Source: Prorocentrum cordatum (taxonomy: Eukaryota; Sar; Dinophyceae; Prorocentrales; Prorocentraceae). Taken from it: a stretch of DNA of 64,000 bases. Of the stretch, positions 9,931-19,918 are shown in pieces (the stretch's first letter is position 1; the number at the start of each line of letters is the position of its first letter). The stretch is from contig CAUYUJ010012669.1 in NCBI GenBank assembly GCA_963575745.1, forward strand, positions 1,097,790-1,161,789, written 5' to 3'. Made by a program: the position numbers and the translations under genes. Below the pieces are notes generated by a model, which saw only the letters and a program-made list of their open reading frames with translations, did not search any database and had not been told where the DNA came from.

Positions 9931-11630
9931 GCACCAAGTAGCGTTCCATTGGCGCCCCCACCAGGCCTCTCGACCACCTGGAACTTAGAACCCCGACCGC
10001 AGTACTTCACACGCTCAGCAGCCTCGATGCCTAGCACGTCGCACAGCTCCCGCTCCATGGTGTCACACATCTCCCCATAGAGCACAGATAACTCTGCACA
10101 CGATGGCTGTCGTCGCAGCCGTTCAAACTTGCCCTCGACATGGGTCCAGTCCAGTGGCGGAGGCGTTGGACCTGTGGGCTTATCTAGCGGAAAAGGCTTC
10201 GGCACCTTCAGCACCTTCTGAGTCCTCTGATGTGCCATCGTACCTAGTTTAAGTGAAACTGGATAATGAGTCCTGTTGCTGGAATCTTCTCGCCTGACGC
10301 AAGCCCGAACTTCCCCGACAAGATCGCGCAATACGACAACGTAGTCAAGTTCACGCCACGCCTTGCCTACTCGACATGTTGGCTTCCCCGAATTGACTGC
10401 CACGGCTCTAAGTTTTCCCAAGACAGGCATCTTCTGGACCCCCGAGGGCCCATCGTTCCAGTCAGCAGCTATCACAAAAGGCCTCTGAGAACTATCGATG
10501 GGGGGCAGTCCATGTTGCTCGGGAACTCCTATGTCTTCAGCCGGCTTCCATATGAAGCACCCCAGCGGCGGAGAGCCAGGGTCCCAGACCAGGAGCGGGG
10601 CCCCCTGGGGGCAGGTGTCGCACCGCGCGGAGTAGGTCCGCGTTTGAGCGGCTTTGATGCCGAAGCGGTCGTCCCGGACCCGGAGGACCGGAATGGTGGT
10701 ATTGGCATACTCGGGGAACTTCATGCCCGTCGGTTCCATGAGGAGGTCATCTAACTGCCTCGTGTCCGCCAGGGGGCTGCAGCCGTAGCCGAGCGGAAGG
10801 AGTCCCAGGGAAGGGAGGACACTCGCTCTGTCGTTGCAGGTCCCCGATATCTGCAACTCATTTTCCCTGATTTTGTCGGCGAGCTTCGTTCCGGCAGGCG
10901 TAGGGAAGCCATTGTCCTCGAGGTGCCGTATCCAGCAGCCAGCGCAGTACCAGCCCATGTTGGCGCCTTTGATGCACTCCTGAGGTCTATTCTGAGCGAC
11001 CATCTGGCGCGTGCTGTCGGAGATCCAGGTGCCATCAGCGGCAGTCAGGTAGTCCTTCCCGCAACTGTCGCACGCGTATTTGTTTTTCTTTTCGAGCGCG
11101 AGCCTTTCGTCGGGGATGAACGGAGGGTCCAGTCTGGTGCCCGGGGCCGGTGCCGGTGGTGGAGGGGCGTTGAGGTCGGTCTGGGACAAGGCAAGTCCGC
11201 CGCCGATGTAGGAAAGGCCCGCAACCCTGTCGTCGGGGCCAAGGGAGGCGTCGGAACCAGCCAGTGCGACGTGTAGTGCACACACTGAGCAGTCGCCTGC
11301 GTCCAGGCAGGTCAGGGTTGCTGCCGGGACGATCCGCTCGAGAACGATCATCGGGGCGTGCAGCTGGAAGTCCTGTCTGTCCATCTCGCCCCAGGTCTGC
11401 GGGCAGCCGGCTTCCTGCGCAGCCGGGTGGTGATGGGCCAAAGCCACGAGCTTGGAGATGCGTGGTAGGACTGCCTCGATGCGACTGTGCAGGTCGGCCA
11501 AGTCTTCCAGGGTGAGGCCCCAGGTACTGGCGAACCTTTTTCGGAAGTCCTGGTGGACCTCTTGCCAGGGTACGCAGAACCCTAGAATGGCTTCGATGAC
11601 GTCCCCGGCCTGCTCCGCGCGAGAGAAAGG
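9915..11630 (-). CDS. Cysteine-rich middle segment, in frame with the helicase across a TAG
   Basis: The frame continues in register from the helicase after the TAG (2658 bases, exactly 886 codons, from 14159 to 11501), reading PFSRAEQAGDVIEAILGF directly after the stop. Numbered from codon 11501, a probable zinc-binding module has Cys 144 and 147 (CDSC), 176, and 186 and 189 (CAGC), with a WYCAGCW core; Cys 65, 71 and 74 may form another cluster. Downstream is a Pro-rich linker, then a well-formed segment ending near KYCGRGSKFQVVERPGG. After about 9930 the composition in this frame turns to Arg/Ser/Thr-rich noise, while the neighbouring frame becomes protein-like, which marks a frameshift. 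No family was recognised. Cys-rich modules do accompany UPF1-class helicases, but this one is not the canonical CH domain. Confidence 0.7.
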
Positions 11631-14159
11631 CTATAGAAACACTCGCGGCTCACGGAGCATCAGCATCATGACCACCAGAAGCGAGCGGGCCTTGCAGGAA
11701 TCCATGGGCTGGCCGTCAGTGTCTACGAGTCCCTGACGGAAATCTTCCATCGAGGAGCCGCGCCCCCTGATGATGTCTCCCAACCCGGTCATTCCAGGCT
11801 GCTTCCGGTGTCTGCAGCAGTCCTTGGTAGCGGAGCTCCAAGCCTTGGGGGCCTGACGGAAGAGTCCTTTGGGAGTACACTGGCGGCGCTTCCACAGCGT
11901 TGCACGCCTGCCGCTGGCGTGAGGCAACGGGGGAAGGGAGTCGTCGGGAATGGCGTAGTCCGCATCCCTCCAGGGGGCGCCTAGGCCGAGCAACCAGACC
12001 ATTGCTGCCCATAGCGTGTTGTAGACTAGATTGGTCGCGTCGAGCCCGAGAGACATGTCAAACAAGAACCCCAGGTGCGACCAAGCCTTGCGGTCGAGCA
12101 TGCCCGGCTGCCGCGGTGCGTTGGCCAACGTGAAGTCGTGGGGACGCAACCCGGACATGAGGTAGATGAGCACGTGGAAGGCCGGTGTCGAGAGGATATC
12201 GTGAAGCCCTCCCGAGATTAGCTTGCCCAGGGTGTCCCAGTCGTAGTTCTCTTCCAGGGGTGCATTGAACCGTTCGGCGAAGCAGGTGGCCTGGGCATCG
12301 CGCGCTTTCTTCTTGGCGACGTCCAGCTCGTTCTGTCCTTTCTCCCCCTTTGCGACGCTGCCCCATGCAGGGGGCGAGGAGATCCATGCGGCGAGCTCCT
12401 GGAGTGGGTCGAACCTGTTGTCAATGTCCAGGGAGAGCCTGCGGCCCACGGGGGAGCTGCCACGAAAGTGGACCCAGAGGCGAGTCAGTCTCCCGTACTC
12501 CGAGAGCACGCGAAGCTGCGACCATGTGGCGTTGGCGAACATGCGCCCGTCTCCCAAGATCAGGATATTCCGCTTGGCCCTGGTGATTGCCACGTTAAGG
12601 CGCTTGGCGTCGTCGACGAAACCCCAGTTGTAGCTGCCGTTGCTCTGGGTAGTTAACACTATTACGATGTCCGCCTCGCCTCCCTGGCTGGAGTCGATTG
12701 TCGTGAGTTCGAGAGCCCCAGTGCTCATGTGCTCGCCCGCCACCTGACGTAGTCCAGGGAAGTTAGAGCTGATGGCAGTGTTAGCATTGTCGTCTTCCCG
12801 GAACACATTTTGCCAGCGGTGAGCGTCCACCCTGTGGCCTTGGGGGAGATGTCCAGGGCCAGGAGTATCCTGACCACCGCGTCCAGGACCGTCTTTCCCC
12901 TTGCCGGGCTGCCCTTTGGCGCCACCTCTGGTGTTGCGCAGAACGCCGGTGAGGTGACGAGGACCCTGCGGCCATCCGTCCATGAGAATGGCCGTCTGGA
13001 GCTGGTAGCCGACCACGATTCTGACAGCGGTGCCCTTGCGGAGCTCCGGTAGCAGGGCGCGCACAATATCCACGGCTTGGGCCGCCTCCGGAAGATTGAC
13101 AAAGCCTGGTTGTAGCTCGGAGGTGACCTCCCAGGAGGGTGTGTGCACCATTCGGAAACGGTGCTTGTCTGGGCCCAGCGGCGGGTCCAGGGGCTCAAGG
13201 GTGGCGCGGAGGTCACTTTCGTCGAAACCGGTGAGAAAAGCCAGCTTTGCCAGTCGTCCAGGTTCCCACGCGCGAATGTCTCTCCAGGGGATGCCCTCAA
13301 CTATTGGCCGCTCTCTGAGCGGGTCCAGGATGCCAGACTTCATGCCTTTCCCGTAGTAGGCTGCGTTCGGGAACGCAAGTAGCTGCGGATGCATCCGATA
13401 GCAGACTGAAAGGTGGACTACTGAAGACTCCTGGCCGCGGAGTGCGTGGAACATCCTGTCGAAGATGCTGACGCAGAGCCCTAGTTCGTTCGCCAGTTTG
13501 GAGAGCACTGTGGGGGGCAGCTGGTTGGGGTCTCCGACGGGGACCAAGGTCCCTCCGCTGTTAATCAGATTAACCATGGACATGAGCGCGTGCAGCTCAG
13601 TGGCTTGTCCGGCCTCGTCGATGACTAGGAGGACGATTTGTGGGCTGTCCTTTTGACCAAGTGCCTCTGACGCCTCGTGCGTGGACATGATTATCCTGGC
13701 CTGACGTAGCAAGCTCGCCTTGTAGGGCTTGAAGCCCTGGCTCTTGTCCCCGTCCTGGAAGGGGAAGTCGCCGTGGGCGTTTTTGTAGTGACCCTCGGGA
13801 GTAAGGTCAACAAGTGCCTCGTTGACTCGGTCCTTCCTTGCCAGGCGCACGAACTTGTCGGGGAAGCCCGTGTCGTGGTCGAGGCGTCGCTGACGTTGCG
13901 CCCCGATCATTGCCAGAGCTGGTTGGTCGACCGCCGTGTTGGACCCTGCTGCCAAAGCGACAGCGTGTCCAGGGCGTAGGCAGGGACCCCACATGTCCAG
14001 GCAGGCAACTGAGAAGGTGGTCTTGCCAGTTCCAGGGGGTCCGTGCACAAGAACAGCATGGTGGTTCAGGGTTGCACGCAACGCACTGGTCGCATCGCCG
14101 TTCGGCCTGTGCTTGTCGATAATCCTGTGGAGCGTGTCCACACTGGGAGTAGGACGCAC
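11631..14159 (-). CDS. UPF1-like superfamily 1 helicase (first part of a longer frame)
   Basis: An uninterrupted 842-codon frame. Counted from the GTG at 14159, it shows the SF1 set in order: Walker A GPPGTGKT at 40-47, Walker B DEAG at 181-184, motif III GDPNQLPPT at 209-217, YRMHP at 254-258, motif V with DSSQGGEAD at 489-497, and motif VI LNVAITRAK at 521-529. This is the UPF1/SEN1/ZNFX1 class, which unwinds RNA or RNA-DNA duplexes using ATP. A Gly/Pro-rich insert lies at about 410-440. The start is not real: a TAA lies two codons upstream of the GTG. A different frame just upstream (to about 14215) reads plausibly as protein (SEIIDASRIPNECVLLP), so a frameshift near 14150 or a missing first exon is likely. 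The frame ends at TAG (11631-11633) but stays open beyond it. All catalytic motifs are intact. Confidence 0.9.
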   Translation of the reverse strand: MRPTPSVDTLHRIIDKHRPNGDATSALRATLNHHAVLVHGPPGTGKTTFSVACLDMWGPCLRPGHAVALAAGSNTAVDQPALAMIGAQRQRRLDHDTGFPDKFVRLARKDRVNEALVDLTPEGHYKNAHGDFPFQDGDKSQGFKPYKASLLRQARIIMSTHEASEALGQKDSPQIVLLVIDEAGQATELHALMSMVNLINSGGTLVPVGDPNQLPPTVLSKLANELGLCVSIFDRMFHALRGQESSVVHLSVCYRMHPQLLAFPNAAYYGKGMKSGILDPLRERPIVEGIPWRDIRAWEPGRLAKLAFLTGFDESDLRATLEPLDPPLGPDKHRFRMVHTPSWEVTSELQPGFVNLPEAAQAVDIVRALLPELRKGTAVRIVVGYQLQTAILMDGWPQGPRHLTGVLRNTRGGAKGQPGKGKDGPGRGGQDTPGPGHLPQGHRVDAHRWQNVFREDDNANTAISSNFPGLRQVAGEHMSTGALELTTIDSSQGGEADIVIVLTTQSNGSYNWGFVDDAKRLNVAITRAKRNILILGDGRMFANATWSQLRVLSEYGRLTRLWVHFRGSSPVGRRLSLDIDNRFDPLQELAAWISSPPAWGSVAKGEKGQNELDVAKKKARDAQATCFAERFNAPLEENYDWDTLGKLISGGLHDILSTPAFHVLIYLMSGLRPHDFTLANAPRQPGMLDRKAWSHLGFLFDMSLGLDATNLVYNTLWAAMVWLLGLGAPWRDADYAIPDDSLPPLPHASGRRATLWKRRQCTPKGLFRQAPKAWSSATKDCCRHRKQPGMTGLGDIIRGRGSSMEDFRQGLVDTDGQPMDSCKARSLLVVMMLMLREPRVFL

Positions 14160-14224
14160 TCGTTAGGGATACGCGAAGCGTCAATAATTTCAGACCGTTC
14201 CCAGTACGCTCAGGGCGCAATTTG

Positions 14225-14503
14225 GCTCCATTTCCACTCCTCTGTGGCCCGCTCTTGGCCTCCAGAATTTGCTCCCCAGGCCCTCAAGAGCACCTCCTAA
14301 GCCCAACTCTGCCTACAAACATGAACAATCAACCCTCGTGGGCGCCTTTCGGGCCGCCTCTGGGCCGTCAATGGCTGGTCTCGGGCAGCGTTCCGGCTAT
14401 CTCTGGCCTTCTGCTGTCTATACTGACCACGTGTTCCAAAGAGCAAGCGACCATACCACTGATGCGTTGGTAATGATGACGGGCCGACGAATCATCGACG
14501 AAT
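14225..14503. other. Spacer between the helicase frame and the glycosyltransferase gene
   Basis: About 280 bp without a recognisable gene. Both flanking genes are on the minus strand, so this lies downstream of the glycosyltransferase and upstream of the helicase frame. It contains ATAATAAAAAACATG near 14579 only beyond its right edge; no promoter or poly(A) signal could be defended. Confidence 0.4.
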
Positions 14504-15110
14504 TCAACATCGATCAGCAGCACGGCACACCTGAGCCAAACCTGCGATGGGATGGAGGGGAAATGGAGCGCAGAAATATAATAAAAAACATGTGGGGAAG
14601 TATTTCATTATTTTCTGAAGATTGTCATCCAGTCTCGGCGCCGTCTGCGTCTCTTCCAGCGAGGACTGGAATCGGCGGGCGGTGAACGCGAAGCGTCTTG
14701 AATATGTCAGGTTGTCCATCGTGATCATCAAGCGCGCCCACTGTGACGGAGACGTTGGAAATCGCGTGCGCCGGAACTTCCTCCTTCGCCCACAGCAGGT
14801 GAAATGGTGAATCGCGTTCGACATGGCCGTGACCACCAGCACCAGCGCCACGCCGAGGAGCACCGTGACCACCCACGCCTCGACCTCCAAGAAGATCTCT
14901 GCATACGCGGCGCGGTACTCGTCGGTCGTGAGCCTCAGGTCGATGCACAGGTCGGCCTGGCTCATGGCCACGCTCTCCGCGGTTTCGAGCAGGCTCTGGT
15001 CTCCGAACGCTGCCTGGCTAAGGTGGTAGATCAGGCCTCGCGAGCCGTTGCCGTAGAGCATGTTGCCGAGGGAGGCGATGAATCCGCCCGGGGCCCCTCG
15101 GCGGGGCCAC
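14504..15110 (-). CDS. Glycosyltransferase C-terminal exon with membrane helix
   Basis: It starts after GCGCAGCCAG at 15110 (WPRRGAPGGFIASLGNMLYG). An extracytoplasmic-looking segment (SQADLCIDLRLTTDEYRAAY) leads to a strong membrane helix (EAWVVTVLLGVALVLVVTAM), a Cys-Cys and a basic patch (GRRRKFRRTRF). The frame stops at 14504. A second frame also looks coding from about 14800 (AISNVSVTVGALDDHDGQPD) to a stop at 14625, so the true C-terminus is uncertain. The link to the gene upstream rests on strand, spacing and expected topology. Confidence 0.55.
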
Positions 15111-18100
15111 CTGGCTGCGCTCGCTTTTTTCGTTCCTGTTGTGGCAGAGCGCTAGAGATGCAAGCCGCGGCCGCACTGTCAGAATGCAGTGGGCGGGCCC
15201 GAGACCAGACGGGAGGGAAGATGATCCTGCGAGCGCGACCAGAATCACTGTGGGGCAGCTCAAGTAGAAACCTGCCAGCCAAGAAAGACTAGACGAGAAA
15301 GGGAGATAAGGACCGATCGAGAAGGGGGAGCCAATCGGACGCTGGTCCACGGAAGGGTAACCCACCAGGCTGCGGAAACTAGTCTTTCTATCAAGTGATT
15401 TGTGTACGTGTCGGTATGATGTTGCCTGCAAGCTGGTCAGCGTGATTTCGCAGTTACTGCAAGCTGTTCCACACATGATATTCTGTCAGTGAGCGCGTGA
15501 ACCCCCCAAGGTCCGCGTCAAGCTACTTAGGGAAACTTTCTATCATTTCCCCAGGCTCGACTAGGCCTCCCCAGAAGAGGACATCCAGCACAATCTGACC
15601 ATGTCCCCTGAGCCTCCGGCTGTCTCCGAGAACCGACCTCATCTGTAAAATCGCCGTCATCCCCGTTCGCTGGCCAACGGCGGCACGGCATGGCTCCGAG
15701 ATCGTTGAAAGATGCTTCCCGAAGTGCCAGCTATTTCCCAACATCGCACAAGATGACCTCTCAAACTCCCCGCATGGCCTTCAAGATTTTTCCATACAGC
15801 GTACAACATCGAATGCCGAGAACCAGAAGCATTGGAACATACCCTTGTTCAACGCTTCTGGTCTGCATTCTCATGTGCTGTCAAGAGGCAACAATATTGT
15901 CCCAATATGGCCCTCATCACGACGTCCCCAATACTGCCCGAGATTGCCCCAAGGCAGCCCACAGTGGCGCCACGTTGCCCCCAAGATCGCCTAAGAAAGT
16001 CTAAGGAGGCTTCAGGATTACGCCAAGATGCCCCCCACGAGGGCCCAAGATGGTCCCAAGATGGCCCGAAAGTGACCCTTAGAGGCCCCTACCAACATCC
16101 CCTCAAAATCGCCACAATATTGCCACAGGATGCCGGATAGTGTCCAACATGGAAACAACACTTAGGTGGCCCAAGAAGACCCACGATAGCCTTCAAAACT
16201 GCCCGCACTTGGTTACACATCATCGCAACCCACGCGTTGTATATTTGTGGAGGGCTGGCGGAAAAGGGTGACACCCTAGTGATAATAAGAAGCCGAAAAA
16301 GGTCGCCCATATCATGTGGATGCCCTCCTTGCAGCTGAGGAACGTCTGCAGAGAAAGTACCACGCCACCCTCCGCCCAGCGCTGAATCGCAGCCAAATAA
16401 TCGACAGGGTCCTTCGCCATTCCGTAAGAGAGCTTTCGGTTGATGTACTGGGAGTACTTTCCCTTCACCACCCTGTCCAGGCTGCTGGCAGTATCCTCCA
16501 CCTTGCAGCTCTCATGGAAGAAACGGTGCTCGAACATCTGCGTGAAACCAGCTCGCATCCTTTGGCACGTCTGAAATTGGTACGGAAAAAATGGGTACAA
16601 TGCCCAACAGCACATGTTGTCAAAATCCGACAGCGGCCGCTGTTGGGCAGGCGTCGTTTTGTCTCAAATGGACAGTGTCCGCGGCGTCACCGACCGCGAT
16701 TCCTGGTCAAAGTGAGCAGGAACTGCTGTCGGTCTTTGTACGGATCTTGCCGTCAGTTCGATCTCACCGAATCCTCTTCTGGCTGTCCAACTCCCATATG
16801 CTGTCGCTGCCCTTCACACCTGCGCGCCGGTCGCGGATCAGCCACGTGCCGTTGGTACCGCAGGAGCTGACCCCGCCGCAGCAGTTCCGTAGCATGCAGT
16901 TCAGGCGGAAGAAGTTGGAGTTGTTGGTGTCCAGGTAGTCGACGTCGTCGGGCATCTCTGGGAAATATTGCGGGCACTGCGTGAACGCAACCCTGGAGTT
17001 CACCTCTAAGAGGTAGAAAAAACGGCATAAGCGTAAACTCTCGGAGCTCCGCGCAGATTTACTGGATCGGCGCTGAGCCCCCTTCCCTGGCGAGCGGAGC
17101 GCGCGGGCCAAGCGTCAATCAAAGAAATCCGCGCGGACCTCCGAAAGTTTCTGTTATGACGTCTTGCTTCTTCGAACCTCGTCGCTGCCCTTGACAAAGA
17201 AGAAAGGGATTGTCACGTGGAAGAAGTCTGGCTGGAACTGGTGCCTGGCGTCGGCGATGCTGAACAAGGATGGCTTGAAGCGCACTGGGTCCAAACTGCC
17301 AACCTGCATCGATTCACGAAGGTGGTATTGGAATAAATCCGCTACCGCTTTGTTCCGCGGCTGGTGTGTAGGTTTAGGTCGGGCCTGTCCCCCTACAGGG
17401 GATTTCGGGCGAAAAATGTCAAATTGTCAAAAATATTCAAAACATGCTCAAAAGTACTAGAAAAATTGTCCCCTGCCTATTTTTTAACTATTTTTGAATA
17501 TTCCTCCTGCAGAGGGAGAGGCCCGAATTAAGTGTAGGTGTGCGTGTGTCGAGCCCGTTTTTTGTCAGCTGGCCCATGCGAAGCATGATCCATGGCGCCC
17601 GGACGCATCGAGGCCACCATGCGTCGAGTTGTTGCTCCCAGTCTAGTCCTTCGCCCGCCCCGAAAAAAAACAGGGTGACAAAATAAAACCTGTAGCGGGG
17701 GGGTCCGCGGCATCTCCCCCGCAGCCCCTCCCCACCACGCTCCCCAAACGCCTTTCCCAGTACTTCCTGCACAACGCGGTGGCGGATATGCACGGCAGCG
17801 CATCAAGATAATTCTCCACAAAGTTCAAACCGCCAGCCTTTCCTCGGCTCGTACGGACTGGGACCAATACCTTGTTGACGTCGTAGTCCCCGTCCTGGAA
17901 CTCGTAGATGTTGCGGCGCCACTCCAGCCAGCTCTTCTTCTGCCTCTTCGCCTCGTCGAAGGGCACCTTGTAGTACCAGCCGCCCCTGGCCACGTGCTGG
18001 ACTTTGAGGGTCCTCTTTTGGGGGGACAGAGCGCTACCACCTCTGCTGGAGTGCGCGCCGACCAGGCCTCCGAGGCGAACCCGCCCGCGGCGACGAGGGA

Positions 18101-19918
18101 AGGCTACGTAGCAGTAGCGGTGCAGTTCCCTCCGCTGACCTCTCGTCTTCGTCGGGCTTCGCGCGGGCGACGTAGTGCATCGTGTAGAGGGGTGCCCTCG
18201 CCCTCGCGGCCTCCTCGTCCGACGCCCCGCTGGCGCCGGTGGAGGATGGTAGCCAGCTGTGGTCCTCGTAATCGTCCTCGCAGGCCGGCACCTGGTCCGC
18301 GGACCCGTCCGCGCCGGCCACCTGCTTCTCGCCGACTGTGAGCTCGGCCCTCAGGCACTGGATCGCCTCCTCGAGCTCGCGGATCTCGCGGCCCTCCTCC
18401 GAGTCCGCCGCCGGCCAACCGTACCTCGACTGAAGGAGCCTGAGGGCGCTCGTCCCGCAGAGGGAGTCGAGCATGTCCTCGAGCGACTTGATCTCTTTCT
18501 TCGAGGCCTCGTCTCTCCTGAGGGCAAACTGTACGGAGGGACCAGCTCAGGGGGCTGAGCATCGGGCCAGAATCGGCGATGCATCGCCGATAGATCGGCG
18601 ATGGGCCCCCGATACCGAATCCGAACGCTCACAGGCGGGGCGGGGCTATCGGGCCCTTCTTGGCGATGAATGGGCGATTGGGGGTCGATGCATCCCCCAC
18701 TGAGCCTTTGCCATCTACAGCTGGCCCCGATCTCCTCAACAGGTCCTTGTCCCTGGCACCGTCTGCGGCCCCGCCTCCGGCCAGCAGGTCCTCCCTGAGC
18801 TTCTTGATCCTCTTGGCCATCTTCTCGGTGTTGCACGTCGCGAGCTGGAAGGCCCTCGTCTTCTCGGTCCAGTGCTTCAGGAAGAGCTTCAGGTTCTCCT
18901 CCTTGACCGCGCGGCTGGACGTCGGCCGGTAGCTCTTCGTCCTGGGAGTCCTGGGGCTGTTCGCGCCGCTCCTCGTGCCGGTCACGCTGCGCGCCGTCGG
19001 CACCCTGCTGACGGTCAGGGTCGCGGCCGGCACCGCGTCCAGCACGCGGTTCAGCGCGCGGAACATGACCTTCTGGGGGTGCCGGTGCCCCTCGTCCGCG
19101 AAGACGACGTGGAAGGGGCACTGGCAGCCGGAGGGGAGCCCGGAGAGGGCCCCCACGATGTTGCGGAGCACGCAGGCCTTGGTCTCGGCGCCGCTGGGCA
19201 CGCAGACCGCGATGTACTTGAGCTTGGCCGTCTGGTTCGGGGTGTAGTGCATGGCGTGCTTGTAAGGCATGAAGAGGCCGGGGGTGTACGTGAGGATCTT
19301 GACGGCGAATCCCAGCAGCAGGGTCCACACGAACAGGCCGACCACTGCGCCCTCATTGGTCGGCGGCTCGAAGGCCTCGAGCCCGAGGAGGTCCTCGCTG
19401 AAGATGCTGCCCGAGGGGTCACAATGCTCGAGGGCCGGGCTCTGCTGCTCCATGCACGCGTAGCCGCACCTGCCAGAGACGGCGATGCAGCGGTCGTTGA
19501 AGGGCGGCGGAGCGATCGCCTGCCCCTCAGCCATCACAAAGCCGTTCTCGTAGGTGCTCTTGTTCACCGCGCACGCCACGATGTACAGAGGCCCACGCTC
19601 TCCGAAGCACCAGCTCGGCTTCAGCGTCACCGAGTTCTTCCTGGAGAAGCCCATGATGTGCCTCGGGGCAGCTGGGACCGCATGCGCACGTGATGTTCGA
19701 CCCCAGGGGAGGCAGTGGGCGAGGAGGTGCGACAGGCTGAATTCTGCCATCGACCGTCGGGGAACCGGGAGGGAAGTCTTGGGGCGTTTCCGCATGGGCC
19801 TCTGGGCGGTTTTGACCCTTTCCAGGCCTTTGTTTGACCCTTTCCAGACCTCCCAGGGTCGGCATCTGGGACAGCAGCAAAACCTACCAGTGAGGGAGGT
19901 CGGATCTGAACTGGGCAT
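14504..19918 (-). CDS. Family-2 glycosyltransferase, cellulose/chitin-synthase-like, multi-exon gene
   Basis: At least seven minus-strand exons together give the GT2 synthase order. There is an N-terminal membrane segment, the first nucleotide-sugar motif (FADEGHR), KAGGLN, the second acidic motif (SIADARHQ), a TQCPQYFPE strand, GTNGTWL, KVEDTASS, and an IQRWAEGG stretch at the QxxRW position, then a C-terminal membrane segment. In this family these build the UDP-sugar site and the membrane channel that extrudes the polymer. Dinoflagellates make cellulose for thecal plates, which is a plausible but unproven role. The IQRW motif lacks the usual first Gln (Ala instead). Exons join in phase at 18140/18012 (GAGAG|GT ... 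AGAG|GAC) and 17178/17003 (GACGAG|GT ... AGAG|GTG). Joins elsewhere are unresolved. Introns are 120 bp to over 1 kb, and at least one donor seems non-canonical. The gene appears intact rather than decayed. Confidence 0.85.
15111..16319 (-). other. Large glycosyltransferase intron(s) with CCAAGA-type repeat
   Basis: No certain exon. Sequence at 15690-16200 is rich in CCAAGATGGCCC/GCCCCAAG motifs and belongs to the dispersed family seen at 2.1-4.3 kb. A frame at 15300-15235 reads SWLAGFYLSCPTVILVALAG, which would be a membrane helix where GT2 synthases need them, so an unrecognised exon may lie there. Confidence 0.45.
16320..16580 (-). CDS. Glycosyltransferase exon 6: KVEDT and IQRW motifs
   Basis: It encodes MFEHRFFHESCKVEDTASSL, DRVVKGKYSQYINRKLSYGM and AKDPVDYLAAIQRWAEGGV. 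VEDTASS is the catalytic-base (TED-like) motif; AIQRWAEGG aligns with QxxRW but has Ala where Gln is usual. The candidate acceptors TTTCAG|ACG and ACGCAG|ATG do not fit the phase left by exon 5, so the exact start is open. The 3' end lies near 16320 (LSLQTFLSCKEG), again without a GT donor. Confidence 0.75.
16768..17003 (-). CDS. Glycosyltransferase exon 5: core strand and GTNGTW loop
   Basis: Acceptor CTCTTAGAG|GTGAAC at 17003, donor ATTCG|GTGAGA at 16768, both canonical. It encodes VNSRVAFTQCPQYFPE, DYLDTNNSNFFRLNCMLRNC, CGGVSSCGTNGTWLIRDRR and a polar stretch ending SQKRI. VAFTQCPQYF and the GTN loop match the conserved central core of GT2 synthases (VQFPQ... and GTNxxF). The paired cysteines CMLRNCCGGVSSC are typical of fungal and algal members. 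Confidence 0.85.
17178..17303 (-). CDS. Glycosyltransferase exon 4: second acidic motif
   Basis: A 126-base exon (42 codons) with no internal Met of use, found by translating directly. It lies between ATGCAG|GTTGGC and GACGAG|GTTCGA. It encodes VGSLDPVRFKPSLFSIADAR and HQFQPDFFHVTIPFFFVKGS. SIADARHQFQPDFF is the position of the DAD/DxD motif that binds the divalent metal and UDP-sugar; here it reads D-A-R. It joins in frame to exon 5. Confidence 0.8.
17805..18012 (-). CDS. Glycosyltransferase exon 3: KAGGLN motif
   Basis: It begins after AGAG with TLKVQHVARGGWYYK and continues through EAKRQKKSWLEWRRNIYEFQ to SRGKAGGLNFVENYL. KAGGLN is the signature of cellulose/hyaluronan/chitin-synthase-type GT2 enzymes and lies in the sugar-nucleotide pocket. 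The donor lies near 17805 and would be GA or GC rather than GT, which dinoflagellates use often. Confidence 0.82.
18140..18528 (-). CDS. Glycosyltransferase exon 2: acidic linker
   Basis: It starts after TACAG with QFALRRDEASKKEIKSLEDM, a charged helical stretch, and contains EGREIRELEEAIQCLRAELT (coiled coil), an acidic loop, then LYTMHYVARAKPDEDE. The donor GAGAG|GTCAGC at 18140 leaves two bases that complete an Arg codon with exon 3. In GT2 synthases this position holds a variable insert between the first two acidic motifs. This was open in the frame 18474-18034, whose last 35 codons are intron. Confidence 0.75.
18529..18734 (-). other. Intron with nested palindromes
   Basis: Between exons 1 and 2 of the glycosyltransferase gene. 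It contains the perfect 20-bp palindrome ATCGGCGATGCATCGCCGAT at 18572-18591, overlapping a second inverted repeat (CGCCGAT-AG-ATCGGCG), and further ATCGGG/GGGCCCCCGAT and TATCGGGCCC arms across about 110 bp. The 3' splice site reads CCGTACAG|TTTGCC. Confidence 0.65.
18735..19654 (-). CDS. Glycosyltransferase exon 1: N-terminus, membrane segment and first acidic motif
   Basis: I start at the ATG at 19652-19654 (MGFSRKNSVTLK); the frame is open further up to 19918, but that extension is low in coding quality. Residues 103-125 (AVVGLFVWTLLLGFAVKIL) form a membrane helix. The GT2 core begins at KLKYIAVCVPSGAETKACVL (145-164), and FADEGHR (185-191) holds the first acidic motif. A Cys-rich stretch precedes the helix (CIAVSGRCGYACM). 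The exon ends within a basic coiled-coil-like region (MAKRIKKLREDLLAGGG); the donor near 18735 is not certain. Confidence 0.8.
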
